Positions 49,000 through 60,180 of a stretch of 64,000 bases of DNA are shown here, one piece after another. Under the pieces are notes generated by a model that saw only the letters and a list, made by a program, of their open reading frames with translations, did not search any database and was not told the origin of the DNA. The stretch's first letter is position 1, and the number at the start of each line of letters is the position of its first letter. Source of the DNA: Microthyrium microscopicum (taxonomy: Eukaryota > Ascomycota > Dothideomycetes > Microthyriales > Microthyriaceae). A program made the position numbers and the translations under genes. Where the stretch lies: NCBI GenBank assembly GCA_010405405.1, contig MU004243.1, positions 44,872-108,871 on the forward strand. The letters are read 5' to 3'.

Positions 49000-50500
49000 T
49001 TATATAGAGGGATTCTAAAGGTAAAAAGAGAATTATTTAGTAGTAGAAGTATAGCTACTTAATAATAATAGTAGCAAATAAATAGAATATAGTAAAATTA
49101 GCTTAGATTAAAGCTAAATATATAGTATTTAATACTAGCTATACTAATAGCTAGTAAGAGTTTAATAAAAATAACAAGAAAAAGCTTAGGAATAAAGAGA
49201 ATAAAGAGGATAAAGAAAATAGTAAAGATAAATTAAGTAGTAGAGTTAGAAATTTAATAGATAAAGAACCTACAAATTTTAATAACCTACTAGAACTTAT
49301 AAAGGAGAAGATAGATAATCTACTAAGGTTCTTTAAAGAGAAGAAGAAAGCTAATCTTAAGATACTACGAAAGACGTCTATTAAAAGCTAGAAGAAGTAT
49401 AATAAGACTAATAGATCTATATTAGAATTAAACGCTATTAATCTTAATACTAGTAACGTATTCTTAGCTCTAGTTAATTATACTATTAACCTTTACGTAA
49501 AGTTCTATAAGATTAAGCCTAGTACTAATATAGAAGGTTTAATAATATATAAGAATATTATTAATAACATTATATAGCAAGATTTTAATACTATAGTAAT
49601 TAAAAAGTAGTATATCTTTATAGAGAAGTATACTATAAAGTAAGAATATAATACTAAAACTATAACTATTTAATAAAGATTTAACTATCTTAAAGTTACT
49701 AGTGTAACAAAAGACTTTATAAAGTCTAGCTTTAATACTAATATCTTTAAGCTATAGATTTAGGTATTAGATTAATATTATTATATAAATTAGTTAAAAA
49801 AGAGTATATATTCTATTATTATTAAGCTATAGCTAGTAATTTAACTAAAGCTACTTACTAAAGTAGTTTCTATTATAAATATTAAAGGTAATACTTGCTT
49901 TCTATTATAACGATAGAATAGGCTTATTAATAAATATTTACTAGATAGTAAAGATAACTCTAAGAAGAAAGATAATTTTATTACTATCTTATTATATAAC
50001 TCTTATACTTAAGACTATTATCCTAATAAAGGCTACTACTACTTTAAAGATTCTAATAAGTAGCATTTTATTATAGGTGGTCCTTAGTAATAAATATAGT
50101 ATAATACTATTAATAGTAGTAAAGCCTTTACTAAGAATCTATCTATAGAGGTTCTTACGTATTTTTAGAATATCTAGCTTATAATTAGTAGTTCTCTTAT
50201 AACTATAAATACTTATAGTATTAGAGGACTATAAAGTAAGATATCTATGTTAAGTACTTACTAGTAAGAACTAGAAACTATTATAAAGTAGGTAAGGCTA
50301 GAAGCTATTAACTATAAGAGAAAAGCTATATAAGAGAAGGCTAAGGCTAATAAAGAATGCTATAATTATTAGCAAGAGATTAATCGTCTAGAGCTAGACG
50401 CAAAGAAGAGGTAAATTAAATACAAGAATAGGGAAGCTAATAAATAGGCTATATAAAATAAACGTAAGTCTAATAGGTATAAGATATAAAAGAGACGTCA
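49000..50500 (+). mobile_element. Decayed coding-like tract inside the 9 kb element, unidentified
   Basis: On the plus strand this stretch keeps a lysine/asparagine-rich reading pattern interrupted by stops, including a charged coiled-coil-like section near 50,280-50,470 (repeated AAG/GAA/GCT codons). It looks like RIPed coding DNA rather than random AT sequence. I recognise no family, so it may be cargo, part of a transposase, or a nested element. Confidence 0.35.
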
Positions 50501-53500
50501 TAATAGGCATTATAATTAAGAATAAAATAATAAAGAGGTAGCTTTAGCTCTTTAGTAGCTACCTATTTAGTTATTATTAATAAGCTACTCTTAGTTTATA
50601 TATCCTCCTAGTATTCCTTATTATAAATTTTTATAAATATATACTCCTCTATAGTAAGCCTATTAATAATTCGTATATCTTTAAGCTCCTCCTCCTTTAT
50701 TAAATTATCCTTAGTTTTAACTTCCTTAAAGTTATTATAATTACCTATTATTAATAGTTTTATAAGTCTTACTATAGGCTCCATCTTTATTTATTTAAGA
50801 TAACTTAGAAATATATATTAACGTAGTATCTTATACTATAATATTAGGTCCTTCTTCTATTTTAGTTTCTAGACCTTATTAAAAACGCCTACTACAGCCG
50901 TAAGTTTAAACTACTTTATTAGAACGTAGTTCTAAAAATACTATAGAAAGGTAACGTAAAGCTTTAGTAGTTACTCTAATAAAAGCTACTACTTTAAAGC
51001 GCCAAACTACTTCTTTATAAAAGTAACTACCTATTACTAATAAAGGCCTAGTTATTAAAATTAGATTAAGTCCTATTATAATATCTCCTATATTCTTACG
51101 TACTAAACTATATATATTATCTTTAGTACTAAAAATAGTTAATACTATATAATTATTCTTTTTTTATATTACTTAATTTAAGCTAGTTAGTACTAATAGA
51201 AATTAGGAAGCAATTTAGAAAATAGTAGACTAGTATAATATAGATATTCTTACTCTAGAGGTAAGGAGCACTTAGAATAGTAATCTTGTTTACTATACGT
51301 TAATAAAGGTAGAAGTTTAGGAGTTAATAATAGTATAGATCCCTAGTATTATTAAGCATTTTAAGGACTAGGTTATTAGGAAATAGCCTACTAATTAGGA
51401 GGTTAGCGTACTTAATAATAAAGGAGATAGTCCTACTTTTAGAAAGCATTACTTAGTAAGTTAGCAGATTCTAGGTAAGTAGTAAGCATAGTAGTTAACA
51501 ATAGAGTAGAGAAGTATCTTTTTACTAACTTAAGCTTATTCTTATTAATTTATAAGTAGTTAATTTACTAGAATTTTACTAAAGTTATATCTATTATTAT
51601 ATATTTTCCTATCTTTTGCTTTATCTTTACTATTTTATATCTATAATATATCTTATAATTATTTCTTTTATTACTTATTAAGAATAACGCTTTTAACTAG
51701 CATAGAAAAGATTTAGAAAATTAAATTATTTATTATAGTGTTAGTAGTTTAGTATTAGTTATAATTAAAAACTACTCCTAAATATTCTATCTATAACTAT
51801 AAATTTAAGTAAATAACAATTTTAGAAATAATTAACTACTAATATCTAGTCTATTTTTATTACTACTATTCTCTATTCTAAAACTATCTATAAGAAGCTA
51901 TTTTTATAAAGTAGAAATATTAAATAATACTATAATTCTATTATTACTCTTTAATAATTAAAACTACTAGCAAAAAGTTATTTATATAAAGTAAGAAGGT
52001 TAAATAATATTAGATTCTTATATCTAAGCCCCTAGAATACTTAGTTATATTATAGAAGTTAATAAAGATTATAAAGAGTTATAGAGAAGAGAATAAGGTA
52101 TAAGCGCTATACTAGAGTAAGAAATAGAAGGACTTAAGAATTAGTATTAGTATTATAAAGAGAGTAGGTTATAAGTTAATTATAAAGAATATAATTAGAG
52201 TACGATCCTCCTTAGTAGTTAGGATAGCTTATATATCTATATAGATCTAGCTAGTTATAATTATAAGTACAAGTTATTAGATAAGGTTAAGTACTACTTA
52301 TAAGAAGATAATCTAAGTACTAAGTGCTATAATAATATAGTTAAGCAATATAGTAGAAGAAAAGTACTATAGTAGGAAATTCTTATATATTTAGAGAAGT
52401 AAAGGAGTTCTAATTAAGTAGCGTCTCTCTAGAAAATTAGGCATTATAAGTAATTATTATCTTATATATAGTATATCTAGTATTAATTAGTAGTAAGTCT
52501 TAAACCTATATATTAACTAGAGGGTAGTCTATACTAGTAATAATCTATAAATCCTATTTATAACTTAGTAATATATAAAGATAATAGAAGTATTAACTTA
52601 CGTTAGAGTTTATTACGATTTAATAAAACAAGTAATAGATAATAGAATTAGAAGAATTAATTATTATAATATATAAGCTATTAGGCTTATAGCAATAGAA
52701 TTCTATAGTACTATTAATAGCGCTACTAAGGTATAAGATAAGAGGGTAAATATTAGTTAAGCTATTACTAGTATTAGGAATATTGCTATAGCTTTTAAAG
52801 CTAAAGATTATGTTAAAAGCTAATTAGTAGCGTTAAGCTTAGAAACCTAAAGAACCATACTAAGGATTAAGAACTTATAGATTAACTATAATAAGATAAT
52901 TTAAAGTTATAAAAAGTAAATAAAGTAAGTAGAGTAAGTATTAGGGCGGTTAATAATATAGAAAGGTATAGAAATAAAATATAAAGTATTATAGAAGAGT
53001 TCTTAATAAATATTATATATAAAGTAGTTTATAGAAGTAATAGAGAGAACTAAGGGTAGATAAGACTTTATAGGCATTAGAATATATAAATACTATTACT
53101 TATTACATTCTAGAAAGTTATAATAGAAATATAATAAAGAGAACTTATTAATAAAGAGTTACTATTACTTATAATTAAACGTAGACTAAAGTATTAAACT
53201 CTCTATATTAGTACCTTTAGTATAACTTAACGCCTAATTATAGTAGTAAGGCCTATAAGATTAAGGCAATTATAATAGTTAGAATAGTAATAAGGAAAAT
53301 ATTATAGATTATAATAAGTAGATAAAGTAGAGCTATTATTATAGCTAATAATATAAAGATCTAAAGATATAATCTTATACTATGTTATAACTATAGTAAG
53401 AAAGAATTAATATTATATTTAGATACGCTAATAAGAGTAATTAGTAAGCAATAGTAACTATCTACTATAATAGACTAGCAGAGATTAACTTATTAGGTTA

Positions 53501-54888
53501 ATTATAATAGGTAAGTAGTAATATACTTAGGATTTATATACTAGTACGTATAATATTAGCTAGAAGGTAGTACTTAGTATAATCTCTTAGATTTTATAGT
53601 TTTATAGTAAAATTATGAAGTCTTATAATATTAAGGAAGTAAATAGTAAGATAATATAGCCTAATTTTTTAGTAGGTTTAATACTAAGCTACTATTTACC
53701 TAATATTTTATATTATTTAATAAGATAAAGATAGAGTCATTTAGAGTATTTATATAAACTATAGATAGTAAATATAAATAAGATATATATTATAGTTAAT
53801 ATATAGTAAAGCTAAATAGAAATATATAAAAAACTAGTATATTAATTATAACTAAAGAGTAGTATACTACTTCTAGATTTTAGTAAGGGCTAAATATCTT
53901 CTTTAAAAACGCTTATAATATATATTATCTAGATTAATATAACATATTAATATCTTTAACTACTAAGGCTATAACTTTATAAAGATATATTTATAGATAG
54001 CTAATAATTATCCCTTATTGCCTATACTATAATTACTTATATACCTTGCTATTACCTAAAGCTTTATAACTATTAAACTTTATTCCTAGATATAATCTTA
54101 TTATTAGCTATTCTTAATATACTATACTTACCTTATATTTACAATTATATAGTAACTTTATTTTCTAATACGATATATCTTATTAATTTAATATACGTAA
54201 TAATATTATACGCTATAAGTAGTTAGTAGTTCTCTCCTTAGTATCTATATTCTTAGTAATATTATCTTATATTATTAATAAATTATATTATTAACGTTAA
54301 GGCTAGTATAGATAATAGCTTCGTATAATACTATTAGTAGTTCTTAACCTCTCCTCTTTAATATCTAAATACTACGTAACTTTAGCTATAGTAAATTAGA
54401 TATTTACTATTCTCTTCCTTAATACTAAGTAGTATATTCTTACTATCTATTTTCCTATTAGTAAGTTCTTTACTTTAGTCTTAATACTAAGGTTATATAA
54501 GTCTATTCTTAGATACTAGTACTTTACTACTATTAATAAATTACTTATTAGCATATAGTATAGATATAAAGGCTAGTTATAATAAATATATTCTAATCTA
54601 GTATTGCTTAGTATAGGAAGGATATAAAATCTATCTTTTACTTACTATTCTCTAGTACTTCTCTATCTTTCTTATTTAATACTTATCTTTACTAATATAT
54701 TACTTTATTACTTAGGTTAGCGCTAGTTTACTATTTCTATTTTATTATCTTTTTATTTAGGATAACTTATCCTTTAGTATCTATACTATTAATAAGTCTC
54801 TTCTTATAACGTTATGTTACTAGCTATAGTAATCTATTACAATCTAATAATAACTAGGATCTAAATAGGATTTTAGCCTTCCTAGTAG

Positions 54889-55287
54889 TCTACCTCTATA
54901 TTATACCTATAAACTATAGGTTAAGCTACCTTTTAGTATATATTCTCTTAATCTCTCTAATCTATTTAGGTTAAGCTACCCTTTAGCGTATATTCCCTTA
55001 ATTTCTTTAGTTTATTTAGGTTAAGCTACTCTCTAGCGTATATTCTCTTAATAATATTATTAAAAGAGTTAAGACTTTATACCTTATAGCTTACTAGATT
55101 AACTCTAATTTAGTTTTAAGACTTAGAGCTATAAGACTTTATTCCTTATAGAGTGCTATCTCTATATTATTTCTATAAATTATAAGTTAAGCTACTATTT
55201 AGCGTATATTCCCTTAATTTCTTTAGTTTATTTAGGTTAAGCTACTATCTAGCGTATATTTCCTTTATCTCTTTAGTTTATTTATTA
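54889..55287. repeat. 50 bp tandem repeats in two clusters
   Basis: The motif GTTAAGCTACC followed by TTTAGCGTATATTC recurs every 50 bp at 54920, 54970 and 55020, and again at 55186 and 55236. The segments before each cluster (around 54,889 and 55,155) also match, so a larger ~266 bp duplication contains them. These repeats lie inside the 9 kb element. Confidence 0.8.
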
Positions 55288-55989
55288 AGACTCTACTAGT
55301 TTGCTTTTCTAAAAGAATATTATAAAAGGTTAGGCTCTACTAGCTTACTATTCTAAAAGGAATACTAAAAGAGCTAAGACTCTACTACTACTAGATTACT
55401 ATTATCTAAAAGTAGTAATAAGATTCTTAGGATTCTCTCCTTACTAGCACGCGCTTCTACTATATTAAAAAATATTATTCTCTATATAGGACTCTAATTT
55501 CTATATCTTTATTCCTATATCTTCTATATATTACTAAAATATATAGGAGCAAAGGCCCTAGCTTACTAGCCTTATATTTAAAATAACAAAGAGTTTTACT
55601 AGGACTTTAATATAGTAATTAAAAGCTACTATATAAATAGTAATATATAACAAAATCTTAACCTATACTTAAATAAAATTAGATAGTACTTAGGAAGTAC
55701 TAGTTAGTAGTCCTTATTTATACTTACTATACGTAGAGGTAGATAAGGACTACTTATTAGCATAGAATAGCTAGTAAGAATAGGAATAGAGAGACAAAGA
55801 ATAGTAAAGTAAGGTTTAATAGTTAGTTTATAAGATATAAAATAAACTAAATTACTATATAATATTAATATCCTATAATTATAATATAAATTACCTAGTA
55901 GTATCTATATCGCCCTAAACGTCCCCTTTATAATACAATAACTAATTATTTTATTAATAAAGCTTTATTATACTTTATATCTTATATTC

Positions 55990-57200
55990 CTAAAGAAACT
56001 TATAATACGTATATATATCTATTTCTTTATAATATAAACTACTAGTAGCGTACTTAAACTATTTAACTATAAAGCAATTATAGCTACTAGCTATAACTAC
56101 ATACTCTAAGAAAGACGTAAAGTTCTTAAAATTCTACTATTTATATACCTAATTCCTTTTTATTTAGGCCTTAAGAATACTAAACGTTAACTCTATTAGA
56201 TTAAAATTAAGAGAGTAGAGTAGTAGATAGCAAATAATAAAGCCTATACTCTTTAATAGCTATTCTATACCTAAATTAGTATAAACTAAGATATTATTAA
56301 GTACTATAATAAGTATATAATCTCTAAACTAACGCTATAATATTAGTATTAGTTATATTTTAATCTAATTATAGAAGTCTTCTATATTATAATACTTTTC
56401 TTAAAACCTAATATAAGGAAGATACCTATTAAGTATTATAGTAGCTAGGATTATATACGTCTTTTTATAGTTTATATTTTATATTTATTATAAGGGTTAA
56501 TTTATAAGTACGTATATACGTAGTTTCTAGTCGTTTTACTCTTTAAAGATAGACTTATCTAGGAAGACTAAATCTTAAGCTTTAAACTATAATAAATCTT
56601 AATAGTATATAGTACAAAGCTCTTTACTCCTATTTAGTAATAATTATATAATAGCTTTTATATTCTACCCTCTTTTCTTAAGCATTCTAAATACTATAGA
56701 CCTATTTACTAATATACTATATTCTTACTCTAGCTAGTAAACTATTTTAGCCTACAACTACTAACTATATAATAAAAGATATTATAATAAGGTATTCTTA
56801 TCTATTAGTTTAAGTTATAAAGGCGTTCTATATAGTAGTATCTATAGTTTCTATATAGACTTATATTCCCTTAAGTTATATTTCTAGTACTAAATTATTT
56901 ACTTTAAATAGTATATCTTATTAGTAATTCTTATATTAGTCTAGTTATACTTAAGATATATAATAACATAGATATAGTAAGTTATATTAATATATATCCT
57001 ACCTAGTTAATATACCTAAGTTTATATCTAGTACGTAGCTATAATATATAGATCTATAATAGCATTAGTCCTAATAGTTAAAATTAGGATAGAAGGAGTA
57101 GTTATTATAATAGATACTATATATAAAGGTAGATTAGACTAAGAATCTAAGGCAACGAAATAATAGTTTAGTATATCTACTTAGTAACTAGCAAGGAAAG
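55990..57200 (-). mobile_element. Tc1/mariner-superfamily transposase relic (DDE_3 type)
   Basis: On the minus strand, conceptual reading of 56,140-56,280 gives YLLLYSLNFNLIELTFSILK, a RIP-altered form of the Tc1-family catalytic-region signature (canonical form PPYSPDxNPIE). Upstream at about 56,560-56,580 it gives LVFLDKSIFKE, matching the second-strand LDES region of fungal Tc1-like transposases. Stops scattered through the frame are of the kind produced by CAA/CAG/TGG mutation. The N-terminal DNA-binding half should lie toward 57,200 but is not clearly readable. Its position beside the right TIR suggests it may be the element's own transposase. Confidence 0.7.
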
Positions 57201-57272
57201 CTATAGTTTTTAAGCTCTTAATAATATAATATACTATAAGGAATATAGTACTTATACTTTCTACGTATATAA

Positions 57273-57391
57273 TATGGTAGATAGCAAGTAATAGTGAATT
57301 TACTATCTAGATCTCATTATAGTGTAGGTAGTTAGGGATATCTTTTTTAAAAGGCCCATGTACGAATAGAAAATAATTCTGCACCCAACAA
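57273..57391 (-). repeat. Right terminal inverted repeat of the 9 kb element
   Basis: Inverted counterpart of 48361-48480. It ends at GCACCCAACAA, directly abutting the first codons of the interrupted dehydrogenase. Confidence 0.9.
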
Positions 57392-57414
57392 ATTAGAAAG
57401 ACCTTGGATGCCAT
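57391..57414 (-). pseudogene. Displaced first eight codons of the split SDR gene
   Basis: On the minus strand, ATG at 57414 begins MASKVFLI (last codon ATT; ATC on the other side of the transposon), in the good start context CCAAAATGGC. The next residues needed by an SDR, TGTSTGFG, are exactly those at the edge of the piece ending at 48,360. The original promoter and leader (CACAACAAAACAACAGCCCC just upstream) therefore remain here, now driving only eight codons before the transposon terminus. Confidence 0.88.
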
Positions 57415-59125
57415 TTTGGGGCTGTTGTTTTGTTGTGATTGGGTTGTTATTTGCTGACTAATAGTTCAAAAGATAAAGCAAACAGAACTTGTCTTGAAAC
57501 CAGCTGAATTGTTACGATTTATAGGAACACGAACGGTGGGACCGATTGATCTCCCCTTTTTTTGACAGTGTCGTCATGGACTGATAATTGCTTACTGGTA
57601 ATGTTGATGGTTATTATTGCCTCCCAAGTCAAGCTCTAGCTGCAGAAGTGATTCGATGAATTCCTATCTCCTATATCCATATCTAACTCCATGTATTTAT
57701 TCTATTGTGGGGTAGCCACAATTTGATTCGACTTAAACCCGGAAAGTGTTGTTTTGATTCTTAGAGTCCTCTCATTGGTGCAACTCTTTCCGAGCCCTCC
57801 TCCTCAACATCCACGAAATACTTCAAGTCTGGTTTGAAAACCTCTTTACTCTCCAAAATTCCTCCAAAATAATTCTCAAGGTGCGCATTGACACCTTCAG
57901 AGCGGAAACCTATTGCTAAATCTGGTTTTTGCAATGTTGAATCGATTGGAACTATTTTCATGTTCTGCTTCAAACTCTGCCCGATATTGACGTTTCTAGC
58001 GACATGTCAGAGACTTGATGGGCTGGGGCAAAAACGGTTCGTTGCGCCCGTCATGTTGTAAACATTGTTTTCCGATTTCTTTGGGTCGTTCCAAAGTCAA
58101 CTTAGACCTTGCCAACAAGGGCTCAATATTGATAATTTGGTGAGTGAAAGACGAAAACTTTTGGGTATCATGCATTCCGTTCGTTGAACAATGTTGACCT
58201 TAGAAAGCAACCTTATAAAAACCTTATCATCAATACTAGTGATAGAACCGCTTGTATACCTTGGCTTGCGGGCCGAAATGGTCTGATCGGGCCCTTAATG
58301 AACAGTTTTATGGTTCGACTTCAAACCATAACAACCCCTGAAAATCTGCGACAATAACAGCATGCAGTGCAGCAGTTGACATGTCGGCACTGCAGATGAT
58401 ACCGACTTACCGACTTCATCTCAACAATTGTATAAACATCTGGCCGTTCTTGCCCAGCCCAAGTACTTGTGACAAGTTCTCGTTTCCTCAGGGCATTTCT
58501 GATTTGTTGCTTACCACAACTCCAACAAGCAAACGTTTATAGATCTCTAAAGAGTTCAGGCGCCCTGATGCTCCTTGGGCTCAATCCACTACTGGCCCTG
58601 GCAACGGTTCTATGAGTCTATTCAGGAACTCAGGGCGCGAGTTTCAACGCCCACTTCTTAGCCATACTGGCAGAACAAATCAACAATCGTGCCCAGATGT
58701 GTTCGAGCACTGACAGCGTTCCGACGGCCTCCATGTCTATGTGAATTCAAAGCTTTTGCTACCTGGGCGGTTTAAGAGCGAGGCTTGTCTGTTAAGCCCT
58801 GCCCAGGAATGCATCTGGCATAAAACTAGATTCTCAAGGTAACCTCTATTTCGATCGACTAACAAGTCAAATCGCGATTGGGGCCTAGTTTGGGTGTAGG
58901 AGTGTTACAATACCCAAATCACTCAAATCACGTTCATACTCTGATACACGAGGTACATTAGAGGCTCTGCTTAACAGTGCTTAAGTACATCATCGCCATC
59001 CCTAGTTCAAATCTTTCTTCATTCAGACATTCAAATAGTACTCCACTCCGGAATCAGCATTCTCTTATCAATTATCAGGATTCAACAAACCCATCAACTC
59101 AACAACACCACTCCAAGTCTTCACC
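57415..59125. other. Gene-poor region: orphaned SDR promoter and surface-protein promoter
   Basis: 1.7 kb of base-balanced DNA. It should hold the orphaned promoter of the split dehydrogenase (near 57,415-57,600) and, at the right, the promoter/leader of the surface-protein gene (ATC/CAAC-rich DNA from about 58,980). A 70-codon minus-strand frame at 57,761-57,973 is the only long frame and has no recognised family. Confidence 0.45.
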
Positions 59126-60180
59126 ATGCGTTCAACTATCTTCATCGCTTCTTCTCTCTCCAGTATCGTCGCTGCTCAGGCTGGCACAGGTGTCGGCGGC
59201 GGTGTAGGCAGCGGTGCAGCAGGCGCTGCCCCAGTTCCGGTACCAGCTCCACTCCCAGCGGTCCCAGCAGTTCCAGCTCCACTTCCAGCAGCAGGTCAAG
59301 TTGGTGTTACTGGCACATATCAAGACTGTATCTCAACATGTCAGCCTATTCTTGCTGTGAGCGCACAGTGTGGTCTTCCGGTCCCAGCCGACGCCAATGT
59401 AGCTCTCAATCCAGCTAGCTACGCCAATGGAGCTGCTTGGGGTGCTGCCGGTGCCGGTTGGGGTGCTGCTGGTGCTGCTGGTGCTGCAGGATATGGTGGT
59501 GGCTTTGGCGGTGCTGGTTTTGGTGGCGCTGGATATGCTGGACCTGGTGCTGCAGCTGGTGGATTCAACCTTGCCTCATACGCACCAACTCAAGTCAACT
59601 GTGTTTGCGCGACCCAGTCTTTCGATCTTAAGGCTGCTGGTGGAGCATGTGAGACCTGTCTCGCTAGCCGTAATGCTGCCAATCCATGTAAGTGACGATC
59701 AAACACCACGTATACACTTACTTGGGGATCAATACTGACTGAGACTTAGATCTCGACTCTCTAGCGACAACCTGCGGCTTTGCTATCGCACCAGCAGTTG
59801 CTGCCAACCCTGGCGCTGCAGTACCAGCAGCTCCGTTACCAGTTGCTCCCGTTCCAGGTGCCCCAGCTCCAGCAGTCCCTGCAGTACCAGCACCACTACC
59901 AGTTGTTCCCAACGCCGTCAACACCAACAACGGTCAAGACAAAGGCACCGACCCCGTTGCTAAAGCCGGCCAAGACTGGGGAACAGGCTCGTGGGGCGGC
60001 TTCCCCGGTGCTCCAGCAGCATCACCAGCTCCAGCAGCTGCACCCGCTCCAGCAGCACCCGCACCACCATCTCTTGCGCAAAACGGTGCTCCACCGTTCA
60101 GTGCCGCCAGCAAGTCTGTCAGCGGCGCTTTGGGCCTAGTTTTTGCCGGTCTCGTTGCGTCTTTCGCTTTTCTCTACTAG
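59126..60180 (+). CDS. GPI-anchored Ala/Pro/Gly-rich cell-surface protein
   Basis: Two exons, 59126-59687 and 59750-60180, separated by a 62 nt intron, giving 330 aa. An N-terminal signal peptide (MRSTIFIASSLSSIVAAQA) and a hydrophobic C-terminus (GALGLVFAGLVASFAFLY) after a small-residue Ser/Ala site predict a GPI-anchored wall or membrane protein. The middle alternates low-complexity Pro/Ala/Val tracts (PVPVPAPLPAVPAVPAPLP), a Gly/Ala/Tyr tract (AAGYGGGFGGAGFGGAGY) and a Cys-bearing module (DCISTCQPILAVSAQCG, VNCVCATQSFD, GACETCLASRNAANP, LATTCGF) of about eight Cys that probably form disulfides. The intron lies inside the Cys module and splicing restores it. An AATAAA lies at 60397, about 215 bp after the stop. 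The function is likely structural, in wall or adhesion; the specific role is unknown. Confidence 0.88.

Larger units (their letters stand above)
48361..57391. mobile_element. 9.03 kb TIR DNA transposon, RIP-degraded, inserted in the SDR gene
   Basis: Both ends carry the same sequence in inverted orientation: left TTGTCGGGTGTAGAATTATT, right (reverse complement) TTGTTGGGTGCAGAATTATT. Similarity continues inward for ~120 bp. Host DNA outside both ends is the same gene, which fixes the boundaries. The dinucleotide AT is present on both sides, so the target duplication is probably 2 bp (or slightly longer with a later substitution). The interior is extremely AT-rich, with CpA/TpG nearly absent and no ATG frames, i.e. 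strongly RIPed. A Tc1/mariner-like transposase relic lies just inside the right end. The 9 kb size is large for a simple Tc1 element, so other elements may be nested within it. The remaining coding-like tracts I cannot name. Confidence 0.88.

Noticed and set aside
48361-57391. Interpretation of the second AT block as an LTR element because its end begins TGTTGGG and the other end finishes with CCCGACA
   Set aside because: The ends are inverted copies over ~120 bp, not direct long repeats, so a TIR DNA transposon fits and an LTR element does not.
57761-57973. 70-codon minus-strand frame that reads smoothly (YFGGILESKEVFKPDLKYF)
   Set aside because: Looks protein-like and may be a gene remnant, but it is short, isolated and unrecognised. 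Not enough to call a gene.
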